Shown here in pieces: positions 17,166-25,281 of a DNA stretch of 41,953 bases. A program made the translations under genes and the position numbers. The first letter of the stretch is position 1, and each line of letters starts with the position of its first letter. The stretch is from Alphaproteobacteria bacterium. GTDB lineage: Bacteria > Pseudomonadota > Alphaproteobacteria > Puniceispirillales > Puniceispirillaceae. Location of the stretch: assembly GCA_012269555.1 (NCBI GenBank), contig JAAXKA010000101.1, positions 1 to 41,953 on the forward strand, in the 5' to 3' direction. A model generated the notes under the pieces. It saw only the letters and a list, made by a program, of their open reading frames with translations, ran no database searches and was not told the DNA's origin.

Positions 17166-18709
17166 TTTACTTCAAAAAGGCTTTTAAACTGTTCTCTTAA
17201 AATATTTTTCTGTACTTTTCCCATACTATTTCTAGGCAGATTAGATACAAATGCGACATGTTTTGGGCGTTTATAATTTACAAGTTGGCTTGAAACATAT
17301 CCAATTATATCTTCTTCAGATAATGATGCTTGTTCTTTTTTCACCACAACAGCTACTACTGCCTCTCCAAAATCTGCATGATAAACCCCAATAATAGCGC
17401 TCTCTATTACATCGGGCAACTCATCTAAAACGGCTTCAATCTCCTTAGGGTAAATATTAAATCCACCAGAAATAATAAGGTCTTTTTCCCTCCCAACTAT
17501 AGAAATGTAACCATCACTATCACGGCAAGCTAAGTCACCAGAAATAAAATACCCATCTTTACGAAATTCTGAGGCTGTCTTCTCTGGATTTTGCCAATAA
17601 CCAGAAAATAAATTTGGACCTTTGATTTCAAGACTGCCCACTTGCCCTTCACCAACCTCTTCCATTGTTTCTTGGGAGGTAATACGAACTTTAATATCCT
17701 CTAGTGGCATACCAACAGTCCCTGCCTTTCTGACACCCATATAAGGATTTGATGTAACCATATTGGCTTCTGTCATACCATAACGTTCTAAAATTGCATG
17801 GCCTGTCTTCTCCCTCCATTCTTCATGAGTTTGCGCCAATAGAGGTGCTGACCCAGAAATAAACAATCGCATATGCTGGGTGGCGAAAGTTAAATCAGCA
17901 TGCTGTAGAAGCCGTGTATAGAAAGTAGGAACACCCATTAATGATGTAGCAAATGGCATTGCTTTAATAATTTTATCTGAGTCAAATTTATCTAAAAATA
18001 TTAGCTTTGCACCACTTACAAGTGCGACATTTGTTGCAACAAATAATCCATGGGTGTGAAAAACCGGCAGTGCATGAATAAGCACATCTTGACTAGTAAA
18101 ACGCCATTCTTTTTGGAGTATCAATGCATTTGAACTTAATGCCCTATGAGAAATCATTGCACCTTTAGGTTTTCCTGTAGTACCAGAAGTATACAAAATT
18201 GCTGCAATATCCTCCTCTTTTCTGGGGACAGCTTCTGTGAATTTGGCATCTCTTAAATAAATTTCTTCATAAAATGTGCCTGTATCTTTTGTTCCAATCG
18301 TATAAGTAAACGGTACATTTGATTCGCTCGCAATTTTTATCAATGACTCTGCTCGTTCTGGCATGCAAATAAATATAGTAGGTTTAGAGTCATTTAAATA
18401 ATAAGATACCTCTGCGTCCGTAAAATCGGGGTTCAATGGTATGTATATACCACCAGCCATTATCGCAGAAATATACAAGCATAGACTGTCTGTAGTTTTT
18501 TGTGATTGGACTACTATCCTATCACCAGGTTTGATTCCAATTTCCAAAAAAAATGCACAATAACGCTCGCACGCAGAAAAAAATGCCTGCCTTGTTATCT
18601 GAGAATCATTTTCTAAAAATCGAATGAAGGTTTCATCTGGTGCGTTATCTAGGCCAATGGATAGAATATTTAGAAGTGCATTAGAAGAATAAAAAGAAGA
18701 TAATGACAT
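17162..18709 (-). CDS. matB: Malonyl-CoA synthetase-like acyl-CoA ligase (MatB-like)
   Basis: The 515-aa ANL-superfamily ligase has the P-loop ILYTSGTTGKPKGAMISH, the A5 motif ERYGMTEANMVTSNPY, hinge GREKDLIISGGFNIYPKEIE, and the C-terminal lysine in PRNSMGKVQKN. The TSNPYMGVRKAGTVGMPL and HADFGEAVVAVVV segments closely resemble malonate-CoA ligase MatB. It would make malonyl-CoA (or methylmalonyl-CoA) from the free acid, ATP and CoA in the cytoplasm. No malonate decarboxylase or MatC lies next to it. It is tail-to-tail with the DMT transporter. Confidence 0.82.
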   Translation of the reverse strand: MSLSSFYSSNALLNILSIGLDNAPDETFIRFLENDSQITRQAFFSACERYCAFFLEIGIKPGDRIVVQSQKTTDSLCLYISAIMAGGIYIPLNPDFTDAEVSYYLNDSKPTIFICMPERAESLIKIASESNVPFTYTIGTKDTGTFYEEIYLRDAKFTEAVPRKEEDIAAILYTSGTTGKPKGAMISHRALSSNALILQKEWRFTSQDVLIHALPVFHTHGLFVATNVALVSGAKLIFLDKFDSDKIIKAMPFATSLMGVPTFYTRLLQHADLTFATQHMRLFISGSAPLLAQTHEEWREKTGHAILERYGMTEANMVTSNPYMGVRKAGTVGMPLEDIKVRITSQETMEEVGEGQVGSLEIKGPNLFSGYWQNPEKTASEFRKDGYFISGDLACRDSDGYISIVGREKDLIISGGFNIYPKEIEAVLDELPDVIESAIIGVYHADFGEAVVAVVVKKEQASLSEEDIIGYVSSQLVNYKRPKHVAFVSNLPRNSMGKVQKNILREQFKSLFEVN

Positions 18710-18888
18710 GAGAATTTTTTTGAAAACTTTAATGTAAGAAATTCATACCGGTATTAGTTATGAGTTTAAAGGACCATTTTTGATAATATTACGATATATA
18801 ATAACCATATCCAACTAAAACACTATTTCTTTATTTCCTGTAAAAATAAAAACCTAGTTACTTTTTTTAAAAATATTCCATTTTATTG

Positions 18889-18916
18889 TTGATCTGCTGG
18901 AATGCAGTGCTACACT
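18889..18916 (+). promoter_or_regulatory. Predicted promoter of the ABC importer operon
   Basis: TTGATC (18889-18894), 16 nt, TACACT (18911-18916). Transcription would start near 18923, inside the TATCGATAA site. The remainder of the 263-nt gap 18710-18972 is A/T-rich and shows no other gene. Confidence 0.45.
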
Positions 18917-18920
18917 TTTT

Positions 18921-18929
18921 TATCGATAA
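18921..18929. promoter_or_regulatory. Candidate operator TTATCGATAA (copy 4)
   Basis: Ten-base palindrome at 18920-18929 over the predicted start site of the ABC importer transcript, 44 nt before the ATG. An imperfect dyad around TGTACA follows at 18931-18950. The position fits a repressor site; the regulator is unknown. Confidence 0.5.
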
Positions 18930-18972
18930 TCTTGGTTGTACAAACCTAAGATAAGTCTTTAAGGGGGAAAAT

Positions 18973-19764
18973 ATGGCTGCTACAGCTAAGAAAAAAGCGA
19001 AGAAATCATCATTTGGCCAAACTGTTATAGAAGGAAAAAACGTAACAAAAATTTTCGGTGAAACAGTTACCGCACTTGAAGGAGCTGACTTCAACATTAA
19101 AGCAGGCGAATTCATCTCTCTCGTAGGCCCCAGCGGATGCGGAAAATCTACACTTCTTCGTTTAGTGGCAGGATTAATCGAAAAAACTAGTGGTGATTTA
19201 ACAGTTAATAATGAGGTTGTGACAAAACCACGAACAGATATTGGAATGATGTTTCAGAAAGCTGTGCTGCTTGATTGGAGAACCGCTATTGAAAACGTTC
19301 TTCTTCCATCAGAAATACAACACCGAATCACACAAGACGATAAAAATAAAGCGATGGCGTCACTAGATTTGGTAGGCCTGAAAGGCTTTGAATTTCACTT
19401 TCCAAAACAATTGTCCGGTGGAATGCAGCAACGAGTCGCACTAGCACGACTTATCCAAACTGGCGCAAATATTATGTTGATGGACGAGCCCTTTGGAGCG
19501 CTAGACGAATTCACTAGGGAGCGTCTAAATATTGAGCTAGAGCGTATTGTTGGTGAATTAAAAGCAACAACCCTATTTGTCACACACAATATTCAAGAAG
19601 CAATTTTTCTAGCTGATCGAGTATTAGTTATGACACCCCGGCCAGGAAGAATTGCAAAAATTATTGATGTAGAATTTGACCGACCAAGAGATATCTCCAT
19701 ACAGACCAGCCGTGAGTTTAATATCATTGTTGAAGAAGTCAGAGATACACTCGGAGGACATTAA
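18973..19764 (+). CDS. ABC importer ATP-binding subunit (nitrate/sulfonate/taurine type)
   Basis: The 263-aa ATPase has Walker A GPSGCGKST, Q-loop MMFQKAVLLDWRT, signature LSGGMQQR, Walker B IMLMDEP followed by FGALDE, and H-loop FVTHN. The Leu-Leu-Asp-Trp-Arg Q-loop pattern is typical of the SsuB/TauB/NrtD/ThiZ group. The start has AGGGGGAA 5-8 nt upstream. A lysine-rich N-terminal extension of about 15 aa precedes the domain. It energises the two permeases encoded directly downstream (4 nt gap). Confidence 0.95.
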   Translation: MAATAKKKAKKSSFGQTVIEGKNVTKIFGETVTALEGADFNIKAGEFISLVGPSGCGKSTLLRLVAGLIEKTSGDLTVNNEVVTKPRTDIGMMFQKAVLLDWRTAIENVLLPSEIQHRITQDDKNKAMASLDLVGLKGFEFHFPKQLSGGMQQRVALARLIQTGANIMLMDEPFGALDEFTRERLNIELERIVGELKATTLFVTHNIQEAIFLADRVLVMTPRPGRIAKIIDVEFDRPRDISIQTSREFNIIVEEVRDTLGGH

Positions 19765-19767
19765 AAG

Positions 19768-20625
19768 ATGTCATATTCAACAACAGATCAGACTAAACAT
19801 ATTAGTATTTTTAAAACGCTTCCATTTCATTTGCTAATTTTCGCAGGTCTTATTCTTTTGTGGGAAATGGTTAATCTTTATGGATTTGAAGACCAAATTC
19901 AAGCGGACATGATAGCGCCTAGGCCTACTAATATAGTACTAGCAATGATTGATATTTTTATCATTGACCAAACAGTTTGGAAACACCTCATATCTACGTT
20001 TCAAAAAGCTCTCCTTGGAGCAAGTATAGGAACGGCGATTGGGATGGGACTCGCAATATCAGCAACGTTAAGTTTAACATTTAGGAAATACATCAAGCCA
20101 TGGATTATTCTTATGGAGGCTACACCTAGAATTGCTGTTGGCCCTATTTTTGTAGCTCTATTGGGATTTGGTTTATGGGCTGCTGTAGCCTTAGCTGCCC
20201 TAGTTGCCTTTTTCGGCCCCTTTGTAAATACCTTCCAGGGACTTATGGAGATAGATGAAGAAGCCGAAGAAATGTTTCGTTCTTTGGGCGCTTCACGATT
20301 CCAAACGTTCTGGAAGCTAAGATTCGCATCTGCTATGGAATTGATTTCTGCTGGTTGGAAGCTTGCAACTGCCTCTGCTTTTGGGGGAGCATTAGTTGCA
20401 GAATTTATTCAAGCCAGTGAAGGCATGGGAGTTTTAATCTCTCAATATGTCATAATGATAACCATGGATTATGCCTTCGCAGCACTTCTTTCAGTAACTA
20501 TCTTTGGTTTCATTTTATTTAAGATAATGGATTTTTTGGATTATCGTCTGATTTTTTGGAAAAATGATCTTCTCCTGCTTAAAGAAAGTGAAAAAAGAAG
20601 AAAGAAAGCAGGTATTGTATCATGA
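19768..20625 (+). CDS. ABC importer permease subunit 1
   Basis: The 285-aa protein has about six membrane segments. The EAA-loop region reads EEAEEMFRSLGASRFQTFWK around residues 155-175, typical of SsuC/TauC-type permeases, and ends in a basic tail (KESEKRRKKAG). It overlaps the second permease by 4 nt (ATGA), giving coupled translation and suggesting a heterodimeric membrane channel. Confidence 0.92.
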   Translation: MSYSTTDQTKHISIFKTLPFHLLIFAGLILLWEMVNLYGFEDQIQADMIAPRPTNIVLAMIDIFIIDQTVWKHLISTFQKALLGASIGTAIGMGLAISATLSLTFRKYIKPWIILMEATPRIAVGPIFVALLGFGLWAAVALAALVAFFGPFVNTFQGLMEIDEEAEEMFRSLGASRFQTFWKLRFASAMELISAGWKLATASAFGGALVAEFIQASEGMGVLISQYVIMITMDYAFAALLSVTIFGFILFKIMDFLDYRLIFWKNDLLLLKESEKRRKKAGIVS

Positions 20626-21458
20626 AAACAATGAACTTTATAATATCGTTTTTAAAATACTCCCTTAGCTTTGTCATTGTATTGGGATTATGGGAAGCAT
20701 ACGCACGTTATGGCGGGCTAAATGAATTATTCTTGCCACGACCCTCCAAAATTGGTGATAAGCTCTATAATTTATTTTTCAAATTTGAAGTTATAGAACA
20801 GGGTACTATTTATTGGCACTTTTTTGCAACATTGGCACAGATGTCAATTGGCTTTTGTTATGGAATAATTATAGGAAATACCCTTGCTGTTTTAGCGGCT
20901 TTTAATGAGACATTTAGAAGATATATAGCACCATATGCGGTTGTATTTAATGTTACCCCAGGCATTGCTGTCCTGCCTTTAATAATTGCCTGGTTTGGAT
21001 TTGGATGGGAGTCAAAAATTGCTTTAGCAACATTAGTTTGTTTTTTTCCACCTTTTATTAATACATTGACTGGTTTATTGAAAAAAAATGATGAGGCTAT
21101 TGAATTATTTCAAACAATTGGCGCAACTCATTCACAATATTTTTGGAAGCAACAGCTTCCAAACGCCCTTCCAGAAATTTTTGCTGGGCTTAAACTTGCA
21201 ATTACCACAGCATTACTTGGAACTATCGTAGCACAATTTGGGTCAGCTACAGAGGGTGTTGGAATTCTAATGCAGCGATTTGCATTCCGGTTAGATATGG
21301 CTGGTTCATTTGCTTCATTAGTTACGATGGCAATCATGGGACTTTTAGTTTTCACTATTGCAGAAGTCTTGGATAGACGTATTGTTTTTTGGAGAGATAC
21401 CAAAGGATTAGAGCGTGTTTCCAGAAAGAAGCAAAGAAAACTATCGTCTAATGATTAG
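20622..21458 (+). CDS. ABC importer permease subunit 2
   Basis: The 278-aa six-segment permease has EAA loop DEAIELFQTIGATHSQYFWK around residues 150-170. It is clearly homologous to, but diverged from, the permease encoded just upstream. Relatives of the taurine/sulfonate importer usually have one permease gene working as a homodimer, so two adjacent genes imply a heterodimer. The C-terminus is basic (RVSRKKQRK). Confidence 0.92.
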   Translation: MKTMNFIISFLKYSLSFVIVLGLWEAYARYGGLNELFLPRPSKIGDKLYNLFFKFEVIEQGTIYWHFFATLAQMSIGFCYGIIIGNTLAVLAAFNETFRRYIAPYAVVFNVTPGIAVLPLIIAWFGFGWESKIALATLVCFFPPFINTLTGLLKKNDEAIELFQTIGATHSQYFWKQQLPNALPEIFAGLKLAITTALLGTIVAQFGSATEGVGILMQRFAFRLDMAGSFASLVTMAIMGLLVFTIAEVLDRRIVFWRDTKGLERVSRKKQRKLSSND

Positions 21459-21471
21459 CCATTATAAGGGG

Positions 21472-21490
21472 AAGCCTTATTTTAAGGCTT
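21472..21490 (+). other. Intercistronic hairpin before the binding-protein gene
   Basis: Perfect inverted repeat AAGCCTTA (21472-21479) / TAAGGCTT (21483-21490) with a 3-nt loop and no long T-run. It lies between permease 2 and the binding-protein gene, 28 nt before the latter start. Such stems can stabilise mRNA ends or partly terminate transcription; the function here is inferred. Confidence 0.6.
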
Positions 21491-21517
21491 TGTAATTGAG
21501 CGTAAAGGGAGAGAAAT

Positions 21518-22567
21518 ATGCTTAAAAAAATATTGGCAACCGCATTAGCTGTTGCTGTAATATCGCCCATGTCAGCTATGGCTGGTGGACATTTAGATAA
21601 AATCACTATTATACAACCATCATATCCTTCAATGATTTTCTGGCCATCACACATTAGTGCTCAGCTAGGCTTTTATGAGGAAATGGGAGTAGACCCAACT
21701 TATCTAGATGGTGACACAACTGTACCTTATCAGGCTTTTCTTTTAAATGGACAAGCTGATTTTGCAATGCTTGATGGACCGCAAGTTTTCCAAGGTGCAT
21801 CCGCTAATATGGGTCTAAAGACTGTATATTCAGTTCACAGTTCAGCACCAGAGGGTGTTTATGTAAGTGACGATAGCCCACTTCAGAGCGTAACAGAACT
21901 TAAGGGTAAGACTGTTGGTCTAGCATCTGACCGTGACCTTGCATCTCTAAAAGTTGCAATGGCACACGCTGGTTCAAACATTGATGGTGTAAGCACTGTT
22001 GTTGTTGGTGACGCCGGCCCAACATTAGCAAACGTGTTCCTAAAAGGAACAGCTGCTGCATTTGCTGGTTCAATTTCTGACTTGGCCGCACTTGCAACAA
22101 AAGGTGTTGTGGTTAGAGATATCACACCTCCATCTGCAAAAGTCGCTCCTGCGAATACATATGCTGTAAATGGTGCAACTATGATGGATAACTATGACAA
22201 ATATTGTCGTTTCTTAAAAGCATACTCAATGGGTGTTCACGTTGGTCAGTACAACTTGGATATTATTGCAGCTATGTCAAAAGCAAAAGATGGCGCTCCT
22301 CATCAGTGGGAAGTTGAAGAAGTAGGTAATTCATACCTTAAAGCAGTTGCAAAGCTTCAATTGCCACCAGCAGGTGATACATCCTATGGCTTAGTTGCAG
22401 AGTCAGCATGGTTGACTGTTAACAATGATATGAAGATGATTGGCGCTGTTGATGAAGATTACAACACTAATGATTATCTTTCACACGTGTTTGAAGGTTG
22501 TGCAAACAACTTTGACCGTGCAGCAGTTGAAGCAGCTGCTGATGCATGGATGGCTAAAAACGGCTAA
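21518..22567 (+). CDS. ABC importer periplasmic binding protein, NMT1/THI5-like
   Basis: The 349-aa protein has a Sec signal peptide (MLKKILATALAVAVISP, likely cut after AMA near residue 22). The mature part has the NMT1/SsuA-type layout: FWPSHISAQLGFYEEMGVDP, then DFAMLDGPQVFQ and ELKGKTVGLASD. GGGAG precedes the ATG. It would capture the ligand in the periplasm for the upstream permeases. The family binds sulfonates, pyrimidine (thiamine precursor), riboflavin or aromatic acids; no thi genes are nearby, so the ligand is left open. It ends the operon before a strong terminator. Confidence 0.9.
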   Translation: MLKKILATALAVAVISPMSAMAGGHLDKITIIQPSYPSMIFWPSHISAQLGFYEEMGVDPTYLDGDTTVPYQAFLLNGQADFAMLDGPQVFQGASANMGLKTVYSVHSSAPEGVYVSDDSPLQSVTELKGKTVGLASDRDLASLKVAMAHAGSNIDGVSTVVVGDAGPTLANVFLKGTAAAFAGSISDLAALATKGVVVRDITPPSAKVAPANTYAVNGATMMDNYDKYCRFLKAYSMGVHVGQYNLDIIAAMSKAKDGAPHQWEVEEVGNSYLKAVAKLQLPPAGDTSYGLVAESAWLTVNNDMKMIGAVDEDYNTNDYLSHVFEGCANNFDRAAVEAAADAWMAKNG

Positions 22568-22587
22568 TTCCTATAATTAAAATATTA

Positions 22588-22622
22588 GGGCGTCTTAGTT
22601 TACACTAAGGCGCCCTTTTTTT
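22588..22622 (+). terminator. Rho-independent terminator of ABC importer operon
   Basis: Stem GGGCGTCTTAG (22588-22598) pairs with CTAAGGCGCCC (22605-22615), with one G-T wobble and a 6-nt loop, followed by seven T. It lies 20 nt after the binding-protein stop. Confidence 0.95.
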
Positions 22623-22652
22623 ATGATAGTAACTTAATCTTTTTATCAATTA

Positions 22653-23522
22653 TTAAATCACTGGATTTGTTAGAGAACCTAATCCAGTAACATTGATGGT
22701 AACCTTATCCCCTGATTTTAGAAACTTTGGTGGTGAAAAACCTATACCCACTCCAACTGGCGTTCCAGTTGCAATTACATCACCTGCAAGCAACGTTCCT
22801 GTTAGAGTTAATGTTTCAATTAATGTTGGTATATCAAAAATTAGGTCCCGGACTTCTGCCTGCTGCCGGATCTCATCATTTACAAGTGTCTGGATCTGCA
22901 TAGATGGCAGATCGTCGATTTCATCTTTGGTAACTATATAAGGTCCCATCGGCCCAAATGTGTCCAGACCTTTACCTATTGTCCATTGATTATGTTTTTT
23001 TTGTAATTCTCGTGAAGTTACATCATTAATTATAACATATCCAAAAACATAATCCTGCCAATCGTCTTTAGCGACACGACGAGCGGTCTTACTAATTACC
23101 ACACCAAGCTCTCCCTCATAATCAACTGAACCAGTTGGGTCTATTGAAGTGTCAATAGCATCATCTGGACCAATTAGGGATGTCATAGCCTTAGTGAAAA
23201 TTATGGGCTCTGATGGAATAGTCTCTTTCTGGGTTGCATCAAAACCTGAATCAAAAAACTCCTTGGCATGAGCATAATAATTTTTACCTACGCAAATCAT
23301 ATCTCGCAACAAGTAAGGTATTGGCGCCAATATTTTTATTTCACTTAGTTTTTTCCTGGGAGCAATCTCTAACATTGCTTGCCATTCAGATATATTACCA
23401 GAACTTATCATAGCTAAAACAGCTGTAGTTGCATTTTTGCTTTCATCACAGCAGACAAACTCTTCTCCCACTATCATTCCTGCTTTAATTTTACCATTAT
23501 CAGATATAGTTGCGAGTTTCAT
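22653..23522 (-). CDS. Fumarylacetoacetate hydrolase (FAH) family protein
   Basis: The 289-aa protein has a short N-terminal domain and a FAH catalytic domain: MICVGKNYYAHAKEF, metal-binding SVDYEGELGVVI (E and D ligands), WTIGKGLDTFGPMGP, and GDVIATGTPVGVG. AAGGAG precedes the ATG. Members hydrolyse or decarboxylate acyl-pyruvates and include 2,4-diketo-3-deoxy acid hydrolases of sugar-acid pathways. Because the window also holds an IlvD/Edd dehydratase and an SDR, cleavage of a diketo acid is possible. It is divergent from a beta-hydroxyacid dehydrogenase gene. Confidence 0.9.
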   Translation of the reverse strand: MKLATISDNGKIKAGMIVGEEFVCCDESKNATTAVLAMISSGNISEWQAMLEIAPRKKLSEIKILAPIPYLLRDMICVGKNYYAHAKEFFDSGFDATQKETIPSEPIIFTKAMTSLIGPDDAIDTSIDPTGSVDYEGELGVVISKTARRVAKDDWQDYVFGYVIINDVTSRELQKKHNQWTIGKGLDTFGPMGPYIVTKDEIDDLPSMQIQTLVNDEIRQQAEVRDLIFDIPTLIETLTLTGTLLAGDVIATGTPVGVGIGFSPPKFLKSGDKVTINVTGLGSLTNPVI

Positions 23523-23567
23523 GATGCTCCTTCCCTTAATTATTTTACTATAAACACTCTAGCCAAT

Positions 23568-23576
23568 TATCGATAA
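23568..23576. promoter_or_regulatory. Candidate operator TTATCGATAA (copy 5)
   Basis: Ten-base palindrome at 23567-23576 in the divergent gap between the FAH gene (minus, start 46 nt away) and the dehydrogenase/TauE genes (plus, ATG 81 nt away). For the minus strand it overlaps the -35 region of a possible promoter whose -10 is TATAGT. Confidence 0.5.
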
Positions 23577-23656
23577 ATGTGAAAATAATAATATTCTCGA
23601 TCAGGGTTTTAATAGATAAATTAAACATCAACCTCAAATTAAAAAACGGAGTAATC

Positions 23657-24523
23657 ATGAGTGTAGGAATAATAGGGCTTGGTGCAATGGGTGGAGCTTA
23701 TGCGCGTAACTTATTGGCTGGCGGAATCGCTGTTCATGGATTTGATCCAGACCCATCAGCACAAAAAATGCTAACAGAGGCTGGTGGAACTCCGCAATCT
23801 GATTATGGAGACTGGTTGCGTGACTGTGAGATGATTATATTATCAATAGCAAGCACTCAGATTCTTGCTGATTCAATTAATAAACTTTGTAAAATACTGA
23901 AACCAGGTCAGGTTGTTCTTGAAACAGGCACTTTTACTCTTGATACAAAGCAAGCAGCAAAAAATGACTTGGATAACTGTGGTGCAGTCTTACTTGATTG
24001 TCCAGTAAGCGGAACTGGTGCTCAAGCCGCGGTCGCGGACCTTGTTATGATGGCGAGCGGTCCTGAAAATAGCTATTTAAAAATAGCTCCCCTACTTGAG
24101 CATTTTACGAAAAAAGTAATTTATGCTGGTCCATTTGGAAATGGATCAAAGTTAAAATTTGTAGCAAACCATGCTGTCTATGTCCATAATTGTGCCGCTG
24201 CAGAAAGTTTAAATTACGGGGTCTCACTTGGCCTAGATCCCAAAATGATATTTAAATTACTATCAAACGGAGCTGGGCAGTCAAAAATGTCCGATTTGCG
24301 TATGCCACTAATGATAGATCATGCTTACGAACCAGCCACAGCTAATATGCCAATTGCGTATAAAGATATATCTGTAATAAGTGAAGATATAAAGAGTAAT
24401 AATTGCTCTACACCACTTTTTGATGCTACCCAAAAACTATATGACATAGCTAAAGAAAATGTTCCAGCTACATATGATACCGGCGCAGTTTACGAAGTTT
24501 ATAGGCAAAAATTAGTTAAATGA
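23657..24523 (+). CDS. NAD-binding beta-hydroxyacid dehydrogenase (3-hydroxyisobutyrate dehydrogenase family)
   Basis: The real start is ATG at 23657 with CGGAG upstream; the longer reading from 23579 adds a non-homologous leader. The 288-aa product has the Rossmann motif GIIGLGAMGGAYARNL, a substrate motif around DCPVSGTGAQAA (usual DAPVSGG form), and the catalytic lysine in GNGSKLKFVANH. It oxidises a 3-hydroxy acid or reduces a semialdehyde. It overlaps the following TauE gene by 4 nt (ATGA), so the two form an operon, divergent from the FAH gene. Confidence 0.88.
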   Translation: MSVGIIGLGAMGGAYARNLLAGGIAVHGFDPDPSAQKMLTEAGGTPQSDYGDWLRDCEMIILSIASTQILADSINKLCKILKPGQVVLETGTFTLDTKQAAKNDLDNCGAVLLDCPVSGTGAQAAVADLVMMASGPENSYLKIAPLLEHFTKKVIYAGPFGNGSKLKFVANHAVYVHNCAAAESLNYGVSLGLDPKMIFKLLSNGAGQSKMSDLRMPLMIDHAYEPATANMPIAYKDISVISEDIKSNNCSTPLFDATQKLYDIAKENVPATYDTGAVYEVYRQKLVK

Positions 24524-25266
24524 TTTTTGAACCATATGGTTACTTGACTATAGCCTCAATAATGTTTGCCTTAGTGCTTTCTGGAAGTGTAAAGGGAATA
24601 TTTGGAATTGGTTTTCCTGTTGTTGCCATGGCAACACTACCTTTATTCATTACTCCCATTACAGCCATAACAGTGATTGCATTGCCAATTGTTGTAACTA
24701 ATATCCAGCAGCTTTTTTCCGAAAAAAAATGGAAACACATCATTTATAAATATAGGTATATGGCAATTTTTATGATGTTAGCTAGTTTCTTATCTAGTCA
24801 AATACTAACCCAAATATCGGTGGATCTCATCACTGCTATAATTGGTTTTGCTCTTGCATTATTTGCAATTTACAGTTTGTTCAATTTCACACTTCCAATC
24901 AACACCCAACCCATTTGGCAGATCTTCGCCGGAGCTAGTTCTGGACTTCTGAGCGGAATGACTGGCATTCAATCTACTGCTATTATTTATTTTGCCTCAT
25001 TAGATATAGACAGGGATGAATTTGTTGGTGCCGTTGGGTATATTTTTTTGGTAGGTGGGTTGGGCCTTAGCATTGGTCTTATCAACAATAATATGCTAAA
25101 TTCAAATTCAGCTGTTCTCAGTATAGGAGCTATTTTGTTTAGCGTAGTAGGATTCAAATTAGGCTCCCTACTACGCCCTTATATTGGGTCAGAATTATTT
25201 AAAAAAATGCTTTTTGTTATGATGCTTTTAATCGGCATCAAACAAATATATCAGTTTTTTGTTTAA
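24520..25266 (+). CDS. TauE/SafE family membrane transporter (second copy)
   Basis: The 248-aa protein has about eight membrane segments and the family repeats GSVKGIFGIGFPVVAMATLP near the start and GASSGLLSGMTGIQ in the middle. It is likely a small-anion permease or exporter. The ATGA overlap with the dehydrogenase gene links transport with oxidation of the same or a related compound (inference). It is distinct from the TauE gene at 3445-4203. Confidence 0.86.
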   Translation: MIFEPYGYLTIASIMFALVLSGSVKGIFGIGFPVVAMATLPLFITPITAITVIALPIVVTNIQQLFSEKKWKHIIYKYRYMAIFMMLASFLSSQILTQISVDLITAIIGFALALFAIYSLFNFTLPINTQPIWQIFAGASSGLLSGMTGIQSTAIIYFASLDIDRDEFVGAVGYIFLVGGLGLSIGLINNNMLNSNSAVLSIGAILFSVVGFKLGSLLRPYIGSELFKKMLFVMMLLIGIKQIYQFFV

Positions 25267-25281
25267 TTCCTTTTTTACTTA

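Noticed and set aside
21518-22567. Thiamine-precursor binding protein ThiY
   Set aside because: The NMT1/THI5-like fold is shared by many ligands, and no thi gene or TPP riboswitch is seen.
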